Source: Peptococcaceae bacterium BRH_c4a (lineage in GTDB: Bacteria; Bacillota; Desulfotomaculia; Desulfotomaculales; Desulfocucumaceae). Taken from it: a stretch of 64,000 nt of DNA. The translations under genes and the position numbers were made by a program. Each line of letters opens with the position of its first letter. Positions within the stretch are counted from its first letter, which is position 1. The notes beneath the pieces were generated by a model, which was not told the origin of the DNA, made no database searches, and saw nothing but the letters and a program-made list of their open reading frames with translations. Of this stretch, positions 51,603 through 60,895 are shown piece after piece. The stretch is from contig LADN01000008.1 in assembly GCA_000961585.1 (NCBI GenBank), positions 44,640 through 108,639 on the forward strand, given 5' to 3'.

Positions 51603-53264
51603 ATGCGTAGCGACGCAATGAAAAAAGGTTTGGAAAGAGCTCCACACCGCAGTTTATTTAAAGCCCTTGGCTTTGTGGACGAGGAAATGGACAGGCCTCT
51701 GATCGGGGTGGTCAATTCCTTTAATGAAATTGTACCCGGACACGAGCATCTGAGGGATATTGCCGAGGCGGTAAAGGCCGGAGTTCGGCTGGCCGGAGGA
51801 ACGCCGGTGGAATTCCCCACCATCGCCGTATGTGACGGGCTGGCTATGGGGCATGCCGGGATGAAATATTCACTGGCCAGCAGGGAACTGGTGGCGGACA
51901 CTATTGAGGTAATGGCCCAGGCCCACCCCTTTGACGGCCTGGTATTAATACCTAACTGCGATAAGGTGGTTCCCGGCATGTTGATGGCCGCGGCCCGCCT
52001 GGACTTGCCTGCAGTGATCGTCAGCGGCGGACCGATGATGGCCGGGCGGCATCAGGGCAGGGATGTTTCTGTAACGAATATTTTTGAAGCGGTTGGTGCC
52101 GTAAAGGCCGGCCGGATGACAAACGAAGAGATTGCCTCTCTTGAAGAAAACGCCTGCCCGGGGTGTGGCTCCTGCGCCGGGATGTTTACCGCAAACTCAA
52201 TGAACTGTCTTACGGAAGTACTGGGGATGGCCCTGCCCGGCAACGGCACCATTCCTGCCGTGGCGGCGGCCAGGCGCCGGCTGGCCAAAAAGGCCGGGAT
52301 CCGTGCGGTTCAGTTGGTTAAGGAAGATCTCAGACCTTCCCGGATCCTGAACGATAATGCTTTTATCAATGGGTTGACAGTAGACATGGCGTTGGGTTGT
52401 TCCACCAACACCGTGCTGCACTTGCCGGCCATCGCCCACGAGGCGGGCATTAAAATTGACCTCGATTTGATTAACACAATCAGTGAAAAGACACCAAACC
52501 TGTGCCGGTTAAGCCCCGCCGGGAATCACCACATCCAGGACCTCCACGAAGCAGGCGGGATTCCCGCAGTGATGGCTGAATTAACCAGGCTGAATCTGAT
52601 CAACCTAAACAGTAAAACGGTCAACGGCTTGACAGTGGGCGAGAACCTGGCCGGGGTCCGGGTATTGGATTACAACGTCATCCGCAGTGTAGAAAATCCG
52701 TATAGCAAAACCGGCGGGCTGGCAATCCTGCGCGGCAACCTTGCCCCGGACGGAGCAGTGGTAAAGCGCTCCGCAGTGGCTCCGGAGATGCTTACCCACA
52801 GCGGTCCGGCCAGGGTATTCAACTCCGAGGAAGAAGCGGTTTCTGCCATTATGGGAGGGCAAATCAAAGACGGTGATGTGGTAGTCATCCGTTATGAAGG
52901 CCCCAAGGGCAGCCCCGGTATGCGGGAAATGCTCACGCCCACTTCAACCCTGGCCGGGATGGGCCTGGATAAAACAGTAGCCCTGATTACAGACGGACGT
53001 TTTTCCGGAGCTTCCCGGGGAGCTTCCATCGGTCACGTTTCCCCGGAAGCGGCGGAAGGGGGTCTTATTGCCGTCCTGAAGGACGGGGATGTGATTCACA
53101 TTGACATTAATAACTACCGACTGGACGCTGCCATCACTGAGGAAGAAGCAAAGAAGCGTCTAGCCGACTGGCAGCCGCCGGAACCCAGGGTAACCAGGGG
53201 ATATTTGGTCCGTTACGCCCGGCAGGTTACTTCAGCCAGCACTGGAGCGATATTAAAAAGATAG
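51603..53264 (+). CDS. ilvD: Dihydroxy-acid dehydratase
   Basis: A 553-residue IlvD/Edd enzyme. The Fe-S cluster Cys lie in NCDKVVPGM and [21 protein letters not shown], and the end has [21 protein letters not shown]. It converts 2,3-dihydroxy-acids to 2-keto acids in valine, isoleucine and leucine synthesis. ATG after AAAGGGGGG. The next gene, ilvC, is 40 bp downstream and the pair is surely one operon. Confidence 0.97.
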   Translation: MRSDAMKKGLERAPHRSLFKALGFVDEEMDRPLIGVVNSFNEIVPGHEHLRDIAEAVKAGVRLAGGTPVEFPTIAVCDGLAMGHAGMKYSLASRELVADTIEVMAQAHPFDGLVLIPNCDKVVPGMLMAAARLDLPAVIVSGGPMMAGRHQGRDVSVTNIFEAVGAVKAGRMTNEEIASLEENACPGCGSCAGMFTANSMNCLTEVLGMALPGNGTIPAVAAARRRLAKKAGIRAVQLVKEDLRPSRILNDNAFINGLTVDMALGCSTNTVLHLPAIAHEAGIKIDLDLINTISEKTPNLCRLSPAGNHHIQDLHEAGGIPAVMAELTRLNLINLNSKTVNGLTVGENLAGVRVLDYNVIRSVENPYSKTGGLAILRGNLAPDGAVVKRSAVAPEMLTHSGPARVFNSEEEAVSAIMGGQIKDGDVVVIRYEGPKGSPGMREMLTPTSTLAGMGLDKTVALITDGRFSGASRGASIGHVSPEAAEGGLIAVLKDGDVIHIDINNYRLDAAITEEEAKKRLADWQPPEPRVTRGYLVRYARQVTSASTGAILKR

Positions 53265-53304
53265 ATAAATGAACAAGATAAACATATCAAGAGGAGGACT
53301 TACA

Positions 53305-54297
53305 ATGGCAAAGGTTTATTATGATCAAGACGCTGATCTGGGGCTGTTAAAGGGTAAAAAGATTGCTGTGCTTGGATACGGCAGTCAGGGCCATTCCCAG
53401 GCCCAAAACCTGAAAGACAGTGGCCTGGACGTTCAGGTGGGACTGCGCAAGGGCAGCCAGACCTGGGCTCAGGCCGAAGCCGATGGCCTCAAGGTGGATA
53501 TTCTTCCTAAAGTCTGCGCCTGGGCCGATATCATCCAGGTGCTCCTGCCGGATGAAATTCAGGGACGGGTCTATAGGGAAGAAATTGAACCGTACCTGAC
53601 CGAGGGTAAGGCCTTGATGTTCTCCCACGGCTTCAACATCCACTTCAACCAGATCAAGCCCCCTTCCAACGTGGATGTTTTCATGGTGGCACCCAAGAGT
53701 CCCGGCCACTTGTTACGGCGTATGTATGTACAGGGGAATGGTGTACCTTCCCTGGTGGCGGTCTTCCAGGATTATACCGGTAAGGCAAAGGATTTGGCCC
53801 TGGCCTACGCCAAGGGAATCGGCAGCACCCGGGCCGGCGTTTTCGAGACCACCTTTAAAGAAGAAACCGAAACCGACCTTTTCGGCGAACAGTCGGTACT
53901 GTGCGGCGGCCTAACCGAATTGATCAAGGCCGGCTTTGAAACCCTGGTGGAAGCCGGTTACGCGCCGGAGATGGCCTACTTTGAGTGCCTGCATGAAATG
54001 AAGCTCATTGTGGACCTGATTTATGAAGGCGGGCTTGGCATGATGCGTTACTCCGTCAGCAACACCTGTGAGTACGGTGATTACACCCGGGGGCCGCGCA
54101 TCATCAACGCTGAAACCCGGAAAGAGATGAAGAAAATTCTCAGCGAGATTCAATCCGGCCAGTTCGCCAAGGAATGGATGCTGGAAAACCAGGTAAACCG
54201 TCCCACTTTCAACGCTATTGCCAAGAGGGAGAAAGAGCATCCCATCGAAAAAGTGGGTAAAGAACTACGGGCCATGATGTCCTGGCTGAAAAAATAA
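53305..54297 (+). CDS. ilvC: Ketol-acid reductoisomerase
   Basis: A 330-residue class I enzyme: [17 protein letters not shown] for NADPH with KKGS-type loop LRKGSQTW, and the metal-binding helix [20 protein letters not shown] with conserved acidic residues. I place the start at ATG 53305 after AGAGGAGG; an upstream ATG adds 12 non-conserved residues. It acts just before IlvD in branched-chain synthesis. Confidence 0.97.
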   Translation: MAKVYYDQDADLGLLKGKKIAVLGYGSQGHSQAQNLKDSGLDVQVGLRKGSQTWAQAEADGLKVDILPKVCAWADIIQVLLPDEIQGRVYREEIEPYLTEGKALMFSHGFNIHFNQIKPPSNVDVFMVAPKSPGHLLRRMYVQGNGVPSLVAVFQDYTGKAKDLALAYAKGIGSTRAGVFETTFKEETETDLFGEQSVLCGGLTELIKAGFETLVEAGYAPEMAYFECLHEMKLIVDLIYEGGLGMMRYSVSNTCEYGDYTRGPRIINAETRKEMKKILSEIQSGQFAKEWMLENQVNRPTFNAIAKREKEHPIEKVGKELRAMMSWLKK

Positions 54298-54328
54298 GGT
54301 TGATTTTGTTCCCTGATGTTGTTCCCTG

Positions 54329-54357
54329 TTGACACAGTCTTTTAAAATCGTTAGTAT
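54329..54357 (+). promoter_or_regulatory. Promoter of the T-box leader
   Basis: TTGACA at 54329, 17-bp spacer, TAGTAT at 54352. It predicts a start near 54364, placing the whole leader downstream. Confidence 0.7.
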
Positions 54358-54363
54358 ATTCTG

Positions 54364-54708
54364 GAAGTGATATGCAAAGGCTTTGAAGGGGAGGGGAAGG
54401 CCTCCCGGGCTGTGGCTTTTGGCCGTGAGAGAGGGAGACCCTAGGCTGCAAGGTTTCCCGCCCGGACCCATTCCTGTCGCCCCGGAGATCCCGCGCGGAA
54501 ATGGAGTAAGCGCGGGCGGGTCTGCCCGTTACAGCCAATGAGAGCCGCCAATTGAGTCGTGGGACTTGGGACGTGGGAAATGAGAAGTAGAGGGGCTACT
54601 TGAAACCCGGCCCGTTCAGAAGATCATGATCAGTTTTGGTGGAATCAGGGTGGTACCGCGGATGAATCCCTCATCCGTCCTTGAGACGGAAGAGGGATTT
54701 TTATTTTT
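54364..54708 (+). ncRNA. T-box leader, orphan
   Basis: The T-box core AGGGTGGTACCGCG is at 54647-54660. It is followed by the terminator AATCCCTCATCCGTC / GACGGAAGAGGGATT and a T-run (54665-54708). Upstream is about 280 nt of structured leader. The T after TGG pairs with discriminator base A, which fits Leu, Val or Ile tRNA. The position after ilvC points to a lost branched-chain gene such as leuA. The gene that should follow is gone, and a transposase on the opposite strand lies there. The specifier codon was not identified. Confidence 0.88.
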
Positions 54709-54755
54709 GTATAGGAAATATGCTTTTGTAATTGTTGTGGATAAGTATACATAAG

Positions 54756-56264
54756 CTACGCACTTAACGGTAATATTGGGTAACCTGCAGAGCTAACACC
54801 AAAAAACATTCTTATATCATCAGGCCAAAATAAGTCGAAAAGCCTTGCAAATTTCCGTACAGTTGTGTCAATATAAACATAGACCTGCTGAATTCCATTT
54901 TTGGTTTTTAGCTGGATCTCGCAACGAGTGTGGAAAAGGCTGTGTACCATTTCGCCGTGGGTGTAGCCTTCTTCAACACTCGTTTTTTCTGGGGTTGCTT
55001 GCCATCGAGCATAGTTAACCAGGGTTTCAGCAGCAAACAATAGTTCAAAATGGGCAGGGTGATGAATTTCCGTTGTGGAATGACACCAGTTCATTCCTAA
55101 CTCTTGTTTGGCTGCCCTGAAAAAGACTTCTATCCGCCATCTTTTAACGTACACTGACAACGCTTTTGGGGGAGCATCGGCGCGATTTGTGATAATCAAA
55201 TAGGCTCCGCGGTATTTGGCTGGCTGCTCGATAGTCGGGTCATCCGATAAGTCTTTTTCTTCATATTCTTTTTCATCTTCTTTTAAACGGATGGCCACAA
55301 CGGCAGCGATTGGCATATAGCGTTTTTTAACAACCTTTTCACCTTTTTTGTTTGTGGTTTCATAGGGCATTTTAATATAAATATTCGGCATAGAAACGGA
55401 TGCAATACCAGACTTGCCTTGGGCTATTAATAGAAAAAACACTTCTTTTATCAACATCAGTGGGCTTATGGGAATATATCGCTCCCTGCCGCTCCATGAT
55501 TCAATATCTTTCCGATATAGAGCAGTATTCCGTTTTGCCTTTGTTACCCAATCAAAAGAGTTTTCGGTGAGGAAATTAAAAAAATCTTTTGACAGATACC
55601 ATCGATCCATTGCAATCCATAAACGGCAGGTGACCGACTTTCTCAATTGGGTCAACATCTCACGGGCCAAATCATATTTCGTAGGGCCTTCTCCTTTTAC
55701 TTCGGGCTTTCGCCAGATCAGGTAGGATAACGGGTATTCAATTCCATTACGAAGGACGGCTTGAAGAACGACGAGATTCATACCCCAAACATGAATTTTT
55801 AAGCTGTGGTCAAACAGCCAGCAAAGGAAAGAGAGCATTTTCCCAAACGGATGAACAACCTGTGTGTCGTCCAGATTAATACTATCCCCCTCTTGCAATC
55901 TGGTATCTTGATCTTCCTGTAGACGTTCGACACGTTTTTGTCCGAAGAGCGGCCAATTGTATGGGGTCGTGAGAAATCTGCTTAAGGTGGACTGGGTAAT
56001 TTTTATTCCACGAAACATCACCTTTAGCAGGGCATCCTTACCTGCTAGTTCGGCCATTTTAAAAACAGAAGAACATGGGGCAATAGGACCGATGACATAC
56101 AAAAAGGATAACATCCAGGTAGGAACACTGCGTATTTTATGTATTCCAGCCTGGGTTAAGAAAAAAGAAAAGTCAAAGTGCTCCCATAGTTTCAGTAAAA
56201 TCGGTGCTCCAGCACATTCCCCTTGAGGTAGATTGCAAAATCTTGGTTTTTGCAATGTTTTCAA
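54756..56264 (-). CDS. IS4-type DDE transposase
   Basis: A 502-residue transposase: catalytic Asp in SINLDDTQVVHPFGK and WIAMDRWYLSKDF, and the Glu block VYVKRWRIEVFFRAAKQELG (YREK-like). It is an apparently intact gene. Possible ends share a TTGTTGT core at about 54735 and, inverted, about 56400, but I could not define them. It sits immediately after the T-box terminator. Confidence 0.88.
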   Translation of the reverse strand: MKTLQKPRFCNLPQGECAGAPILLKLWEHFDFSFFLTQAGIHKIRSVPTWMLSFLYVIGPIAPCSSVFKMAELAGKDALLKVMFRGIKITQSTLSRFLTTPYNWPLFGQKRVERLQEDQDTRLQEGDSINLDDTQVVHPFGKMLSFLCWLFDHSLKIHVWGMNLVVLQAVLRNGIEYPLSYLIWRKPEVKGEGPTKYDLAREMLTQLRKSVTCRLWIAMDRWYLSKDFFNFLTENSFDWVTKAKRNTALYRKDIESWSGRERYIPISPLMLIKEVFFLLIAQGKSGIASVSMPNIYIKMPYETTNKKGEKVVKKRYMPIAAVVAIRLKEDEKEYEEKDLSDDPTIEQPAKYRGAYLIITNRADAPPKALSVYVKRWRIEVFFRAAKQELGMNWCHSTTEIHHPAHFELLFAAETLVNYARWQATPEKTSVEEGYTHGEMVHSLFHTRCEIQLKTKNGIQQVYVYIDTTVRKFARLFDLFWPDDIRMFFGVSSAGYPILPLSA

Positions 56265-56456
56265 GTAGCATCACCCTTAATCAGAAGATATACCAGTAAA
56301 AAAATGGTATTCTTGGCAATTATGGGAGCATTTTTGAAATGTCAAGGGAGTTTCTAAAATTCTTCTATTTTTCAAGGTTCGCTAACTGCTATTTTTTTAC
56401 AACAACTGCATTACTCATGTTAACTAAAGTAAAGAACCATATAATGGAGGTTTAGT

Positions 56457-56657
56457 ATGCTCATCATTGATCGCTTCGAAGGAGAATACGCCTTAATAGA
56501 GATGAACCGGAGAGTATTCCATATCCCCAAATTGCTTCTGCCGAAAGGGGCTAAAGAGGGGGATGTTATTCAAATACAAATCACTGTTGACAAAGAGGCC
56601 ACCGAAAAACTAAAAGAGTCAACTGAGAAAATGGCTGACAGCCTTTTCAAAGATTGA
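56457..56657 (+). CDS. DUF3006 protein
   Basis: A 66-residue protein with the DUF3006 pattern: LIIDRFEGEYALIEM, then PKLLLPKGAKEGDVIQI and a charged helical tail. DUF3006 genes commonly precede secreted ComEC-like metallo-beta-lactamase genes, as here, and the two are closely spaced. Function unknown. GGAGG before the ATG. Confidence 0.85.
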   Translation: MLIIDRFEGEYALIEMNRRVFHIPKLLLPKGAKEGDVIQIQITVDKEATEKLKESTEKMADSLFKD

Positions 56658-56665
56658 GGTGCCGC

Positions 56666-57562
56666 ATGAAGAAACTACTTATCATTATTCTTACCGTTAT
56701 ATTTATAGCCGGTTGTTCCAATTCCAAAGCTCCGGCCGAAAAGGCCACCACGCAACAGACCGCTCCCCAGGCCCAAGCCCAGGACACACAGAAGAGGCCT
56801 GAGCTTAAGGTCCATTTCTTAGACGTCGGCCAGGGTGACTCTATCCTTGTCCAGTTCCCGGGCGGTCAGAACATGTTGGTGGATGCCGGGAAAAATGACA
56901 GTGCCAACACCATAACCAACTATTTAAAAAAGGCCGGGGTAAGTAAAATTGATTTCCTGGTAGGTACACATCCACATGAAGATCATATTGGTAGCATGGA
57001 TACCGTTATAAAAAGCTTCCAGATCGGGGAAGTATATATGCCCCGGGCTACTACAACCACGAAAACCTTCCGGGATGTTCTTGCTGCCATTAAAGACAAG
57101 GGTTTAAAAATTATAACTGCCAAGGCCGGTGTAAATATAATGAAGGCAGACAACCTAACTGCCGACATTATAGCTCCTCATAAAGGCGAATATGAGAGCC
57201 TGAATAATCACTCTGCGGTAATCAAAATTACATATGACCATGTGAGTTTTCTTTTAACCGGGGATGCCGAGGAACAGTCGGAGTTTGAAATGCTGGCCAG
57301 CAGCGTGGTTAGTCCGAAAGCCGACGTATTAAAAGTTGGCCACCATGGTAGTAAGTCATCAACCTCTGCCGGTTTTCTAAAAGCGGTCAGCCCCAAATAT
57401 GCCGTTATAAGTGTGGGGGCCAATAACGACTACAATCATCCTCACAAGGGTACCATTGATAAGCTTAAAAAAGCCGGGGTTGAGGTGCTGAGGACGGATG
57501 AAAAGGGAACTATACTTTTTGTAACTAATGGGAAAGATATATCTTACTCTATTTCGAAATAA
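56666..57562 (+). CDS. ComEC/Rec2-like metallo-beta-lactamase lipoprotein
   Basis: About 298 residues from ATG 56666 (GAGGTG site): lipoprotein signal IILTVIFIAGCSNS, then a metallo-beta-lactamase domain with FLDVGQGDSILVQFPGG, THPHEDHIGS, LLTGDAEEQSE and LKVGHHGSKSS. It resembles the catalytic domain of ComEC without the channel, so a cell-surface nuclease or phosphodiesterase is likely. It is related to the stalk protein at 10267. Confidence 0.9.
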   Translation: MKKLLIIILTVIFIAGCSNSKAPAEKATTQQTAPQAQAQDTQKRPELKVHFLDVGQGDSILVQFPGGQNMLVDAGKNDSANTITNYLKKAGVSKIDFLVGTHPHEDHIGSMDTVIKSFQIGEVYMPRATTTTKTFRDVLAAIKDKGLKIITAKAGVNIMKADNLTADIIAPHKGEYESLNNHSAVIKITYDHVSFLLTGDAEEQSEFEMLASSVVSPKADVLKVGHHGSKSSTSAGFLKAVSPKYAVISVGANNDYNHPHKGTIDKLKKAGVEVLRTDEKGTILFVTNGKDISYSISK

Positions 57563-57592
57563 GAATCATTTGGAAAGAAGGATGTTGTCAAT

Positions 57593-57826
57593 ATGTCCAG
57601 ACGCACTGTAGGCGTAACCTTGATTTCGATTGCAGCATTTCTCTACGGTGTGCGCTACCTCAGCGCTGCCATATTCGGTTCCGGGGTTAGTAGTTGGAAT
57701 CGTGACCTTTTCGAAAGTATGTTGGAGTACGTGGGACATGGTTTATCCATTTGGGCTGTCGTAGCTCTTGTTGTCGGGGTTGCCTATTTGGTTTGGGCAG
57801 AGGTCAGTCACCGGAGGGGTTTGTAA
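57593..57826 (+). CDS. Small two-helix membrane protein
   Basis: A 77-residue protein with two hydrophobic helices (residues about 6-24 and 50-70) and a basic end (HRRGL). ATG after GAAAGAAGGATG. No family recognised. The next small gene starts two bases after its stop, so they are coupled. Confidence 0.65.
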   Translation: MSRRTVGVTLISIAAFLYGVRYLSAAIFGSGVSSWNRDLFESMLEYVGHGLSIWAVVALVVGVAYLVWAEVSHRRGL

Positions 57827-57827
57827 T

Positions 57828-57995
57828 ATGATACCCTCTGATCTTCGCGACGCCATCGAAAAAACTAAAACCCAAATCTATCAACTTAAGGAGCAGATAG
57901 AAGAAACCCCTGACCCCCAGGAAAAACGCCAGCTGAAGCGCCGGCTAAAGGAATTGCAATATCTCCAACTCTGGCACCTAGACCAACTGGGGTGA
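57828..57995 (+). CDS. Small coiled-coil protein
   Basis: A 55-residue helical protein (KTKTQIYQLKEQIEETPDPQ) with GGAGGGG before the ATG. The frame extends upstream through the membrane-protein gene, but that part is a shadow. Unknown function. Confidence 0.6.
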   Translation: MIPSDLRDAIEKTKTQIYQLKEQIEETPDPQEKRQLKRRLKELQYLQLWHLDQLG

Positions 57996-58003
57996 AAGGC
58001 ATA

Positions 58004-58024
58004 AAACCTGGCGGGACCGGGTTT
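58004..58024 (+). terminator. Terminator after the small genes
   Basis: AAACCTGG and CCGGGTTT pair (one wobble) around a 5-nt loop, followed by ACTTTTTT. Confidence 0.6.
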
Positions 58025-58163
58025 ACTTTTTTAACCGTTCTTCAAGCAAAAATTTCCCGAGTGCTCTTGCAAGTTCTATTACTTTAACTGTTTTTTCTAC
58101 TTCGCTCAGGTCTGAGTTTTTTATCGACTCAATTTTCAGGGTTGTTTCTAACTGTTTATTCAT
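58023..58163 (-). CDS. Very small helical protein (46 residues)
   Basis: ATG at 58163 preceded by AGGAG. The reading is MNKQLETTLKIESIKNSDLS and onward to a basic end, LLEERLKK. Codon use and the ribosome binding site support a real gene too short for usual calls. Function unknown. Confidence 0.5.
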   Translation of the reverse strand: MNKQLETTLKIESIKNSDLSEVEKTVKVIELARALGKFLLEERLKK

Positions 58164-58338
58164 AAGATATTCTCCTAAAATTTGACGTTTTCCATGAAAA
58201 TTTTATATCATTCCAGATTATTCTATCAACCCTTTTATAGGCATCAAATTTAGCCATTTAGACATATACCGTAAACCAAAAAAACCTAAAGTTCGGTGAA
58301 GAATAATTTGAAAAATCCAGCGGGGCCGGGTTCTACAG

Positions 58339-58491
58339 TCACTTGTTCGGGTTAGGGCTTGGTGCTCCGTCGGCATTTTCAATGTTTTGTATTACACTCT
58401 CAGTAACATCTTTATCGTTGCATACTCCTCCGAGGCCACCACGACAATGATCAGTATTTTTAGTCACTTTAAGTTTTTTACCTTCAGGCAT
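58339..58491 (-). CDS. Very small Cys/Gly protein (50 residues)
   Basis: ATG at 58491 with GGGGGTG seven bases upstream. The basic N-terminus (MPEGKKLKVTKNTDH) is followed by CRGGLGGVC and a polar acidic tail. A short precursor-like layout with two Cys around a Gly-rich turn could be a modified peptide precursor or a small metal protein. No modifying enzyme is seen nearby. Confidence 0.4.
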   Translation of the reverse strand: MPEGKKLKVTKNTDHCRGGLGGVCNDKDVTESVIQNIENADGAPSPNPNK

Positions 58492-58520
58492 TTAAACACC
58501 CCCACTGAATTATGAAGGTA

Positions 58521-59383
58521 TTATTCCCTATCTAATAAGAACCCAACCCAACAGCAATCTCGCATGACGCCTCGAGGTGACCACGTTGTGAACTTTACCT
58601 TGCCTTGAATCCCAGGTGGTAACAGGATATTTTCGCCCTTCTCTGTCCCGTACTCATCCAGCAGTTCCCACAGGGCCGCCCTATCCACCGCACTCATCCC
58701 AATAGCGTGGCTCTGGACCCTAGCTCCTGTCCCCACCAAGACCCCACCGTCCTTCCGGGAGTAGCCGAACACATTGGCCGTGGCCTCTTGGTAATTCTTT
58801 ATTTTTAGCCAGGCAGCCGACCTTTGCCCAGGGACGTACCGACTATTTTTCTTCTTTGCCACCATACCCTCCAGACCGTGTTCCTTGACGGCTTCCCACA
58901 GAGCTAAGCCCTCAGTATCAACCCAGTCAATTTTCCTGACTTCAGCCTTATCCCCAAGAACCTTATCCAAAAGTTTCTTTCTCTCTAACAGAGGCCGGTC
59001 CATTACCTGCCGTCCATCCAGCCAGAGTATATCCCAGACTATGTAGACAGATGGCTTTGAATGTACAAGGGAGGCTACCTTTCTCTCGCTGGCCAGGTAT
59101 CTCTCCATGACCCCTTCGAAGTCTGGCTTTCCACCGGTAAGGATCGTAATCTCACCATCAAGGACGGACTCCTGAGCCTCCAGTTGGGGGACCATTAACT
59201 CCGGGAACTGCTTGGAACAGTCCTTTCCGGTCTTGCTTTGTAGCGCACATGGCAATGATCGAAAAACATAATGCACCGGATTCCGTCAACTTTCCATTCA
59301 AAGATACAATCTTCTGAGTTAATGGGATCTTTTCTGGATTGTAAGAGCATTGGTTTCACAGGGAAGGATAGCATCTTGGTCAC
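58521..59383 (-). pseudogene. ATP-dependent DNA ligase, frameshifted
   Basis: The first part (59383 down to about 59235) starts MTKMLSFPVKPMLLQSRKDP and carries the nucleotidyl-lysine motif EWKVDGIRC. Near 59235 the frame changes, and the rest (LDGEITILTGGKPDFEGVM, EGMVAKKKNSRYVPGQRSAAWLKIKN) continues in another frame to 58521. All ligase motifs are otherwise present, giving about 287 residues, like small LigD-type bacterial ligases. One indel inactivates it unless it is a sequencing error. Confidence 0.82.
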
Positions 59384-59413
59384 CCCGAAATAGTATGTCC
59401 GGGGGGTGAATTC

Positions 59414-59761
59414 ATGAATATTGATGAAAAGATTAGGGGAGTGTTAAATCGACGGGGCATGACACCAGCTCAACTTGGTAGAATTGCAGGTCTGTCCCGT
59501 CCAACCATGTCACGTATCATGCGGGGACACATTCCCTCTGAGGATACCCTAGCACGTATAGCTTCGGTTCTGGAAGTTACCCCTGGGTACTTAAGGGGAG
59601 GGTACACACTGACGACACATTTGACAGGAGAGGATCTGCTCACTCTGGCCGACCTGCGGTGCCTACCATATCTCCGATTGGTCAGGGGGCTGGCAGAGAA
59701 TGGGGTGACAGCGGAGGATTTGAGAAAGCTTATAGATATATTAGAGAAAGCCCCCGATTAA
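59414..59761 (+). CDS. XRE-family regulator
   Basis: A 115-residue protein: HTH_3 domain at residues about 5-60 (RGMTPAQLGRIAGLSRPTMSR, GHIPSEDTLARIASVLEVTP) and a short helical C-terminus. ATG after GGGGGG. Divergent from the broken ligase gene. It ends at its own terminator. Confidence 0.88.
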   Translation: MNIDEKIRGVLNRRGMTPAQLGRIAGLSRPTMSRIMRGHIPSEDTLARIASVLEVTPGYLRGGYTLTTHLTGEDLLTLADLRCLPYLRLVRGLAENGVTAEDLRKLIDILEKAPD

Positions 59762-59774
59762 TCTCGGGGGTTTT
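59751..59774 (+). terminator. Terminator of the XRE gene
   Basis: CCCCCGA pairs with TCGGGGG around a 6-nt loop, followed by TTTT. The stem overlaps the stop region. Confidence 0.8.
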
Positions 59775-59841
59775 GAGTATTATGGTTATTTGGAGGAGGC
59801 TTCATATAAGTACGATGTTACTCTAAATAGGCAGCATGTAA

Positions 59842-59887
59842 AAAAACGGTTCCGGGAGAATTTCAGGAAATCCCCGGACCCGTTTTT
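59842..59887. terminator. Long terminator-like hairpin
   Basis: AAAAACGG and TTCCGGG pair with CCCGGA and CCGTTTTT across a 15-nt loop, with A and T tracts on each side. It could serve either strand. Confidence 0.6.
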
Positions 59888-59970
59888 CTAGCACGATTTC
59901 TTTTATGCCTTTGTTTAATTGCATATTCCTCCGAAATAACTGGTATATCAAATGGTGCCGGAGACCAGAC

Positions 59971-60204
59971 TTAAACTGGTACGGCAGAACTGCCATAATA
60001 ATATATCTTACTGCGAGTTTGGGCAGTTGCGTACTCTGAAGATTGTGGTGACAGCGGCTGACGGCCCCCGTGGTACTTTTGGATGTGTTCGCGGATGGCC
60101 TCGTTAAACATGGCTGTGACGTTTAGTATCTTCCCGCGATCCCTCAGGCTCTCCACCTCCCTGAAGAGGCAGTTTTCGAGGTAGGTAGGTACCCTCCTGT
60201 ACCG
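59971..60204 (-). pseudogene. Ribbon-helix-helix-like protein without a start codon
   Basis: The reading RYRRVPTYLENCLFREVE followed by VTAMFNEAIREHIQKYHGG has a CopG/ribbon-helix-helix-like layout. It begins just after a TAG with no start codon. A GTG at 60156 inside the domain would leave 61 residues. Either a rare start or a damaged gene. Confidence 0.4.
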
Positions 60205-60309
60205 CTACTCGAAGCAAACCTCGGACCCATGATATCCGGTAGGTCAGGGGGGTCGGCCCATGTCTCTCCGACTCACAGGCCCGGCTGTTTGTCTGCTCCA
60301 GCTGAAGCT

Positions 60310-60453
60310 ATGGGTATAACAAAAGAGGAAACAAAAGAATTGGCAAATCAGGGGATTCTTAAAAAGTATAAGGTATCCCCCGGCGACACAAGATATTTGC
60401 TATCCATGAGGGAGGTTAATTTGTTGCGAGATAGGCGGATTAAGAACAGATAA
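60310..60453 (+). CDS. Small helix-turn-helix protein, possibly partial
   Basis: 47 codons from ATG 60310: MGITKEETKELANQGILKKY then DTRYLLSMREVNLL, an excisionase-like winged-helix pattern. Preceding in-frame residues (PGCLSAPAEA) look like the missing first turn, so the 5' end may be damaged. It overlaps the convergent XRE gene at its 3' end. Confidence 0.4.
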   Translation: MGITKEETKELANQGILKKYKVSPGDTRYLLSMREVNLLRDRRIKNR

Positions 60454-60855
60454 GTATTTTTCCAATTGATGATAATGTCTGTCCAGCGGTCTACGCTCTC
60501 CTGACTCCCAGCACCTCAAAGTCTTTACATCAACACCCATCTGCCGGGAAAACTCTGCCTTTGTATAGCCATGATAAAGCCGGGCTTTTTTTATTTTCTG
60601 GCCCAGCGTATTCTCTGGTAAATTCTCGTATTTGCCCAGGTAGGCTATTGATACCCCGAGAGTGCCGGCTAAAATCCTCATGCATGGCGGCTGGGCGGTG
60701 GCCTTATCTGCCTCCAGTTTGTATATGGTAGGTTTGCCAAGGCCGGTTACACTGACCAGATCAGCAATGGTCATGTTCTTTGCCAGCCTGGCTTTCCGCA
60801 GCCGAGCCCCGGGGGTATCTCCAGCATACTGAAAGCCCAGTAGCCAGGGCGGCAT
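60400..60855 (-). CDS. Double XRE-domain regulator
   Basis: 152 residues from ATG 60855. A first HTH (RLRKARLAKNMTIADLVSVTG, LGKPTIYKLEADKA) and a second, weaker HTH (KIKKARLYHGYTKAEFSRQMG). The frame continues upstream into the antisense-like end of the YifB gene, so the true start is uncertain. It directly follows the truncated YifB reading on the same strand. Confidence 0.7.
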   Translation of the reverse strand: MPPWLLGFQYAGDTPGARLRKARLAKNMTIADLVSVTGLGKPTIYKLEADKATAQPPCMRILAGTLGVSIAYLGKYENLPENTLGQKIKKARLYHGYTKAEFSRQMGVDVKTLRCWESGERRPLDRHYHQLEKYLSVLNPPISQQINLPHG

Positions 60856-60895
60856 TGCTTCCTCTTTTACTACTAATAGGTCAATGTTATTACCT

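Noticed and set aside
54364..54640. Reading the T-box specifier codon directly
   Set aside because: Stem I could not be folded with confidence by eye. Any stated amino acid would be a guess beyond the discriminator base.
56322..56338. TGGCA...GC sequence resembling a sigma-54 promoter
   Set aside because: The GG to GC spacing is one base too long for a -24/-12 promoter.
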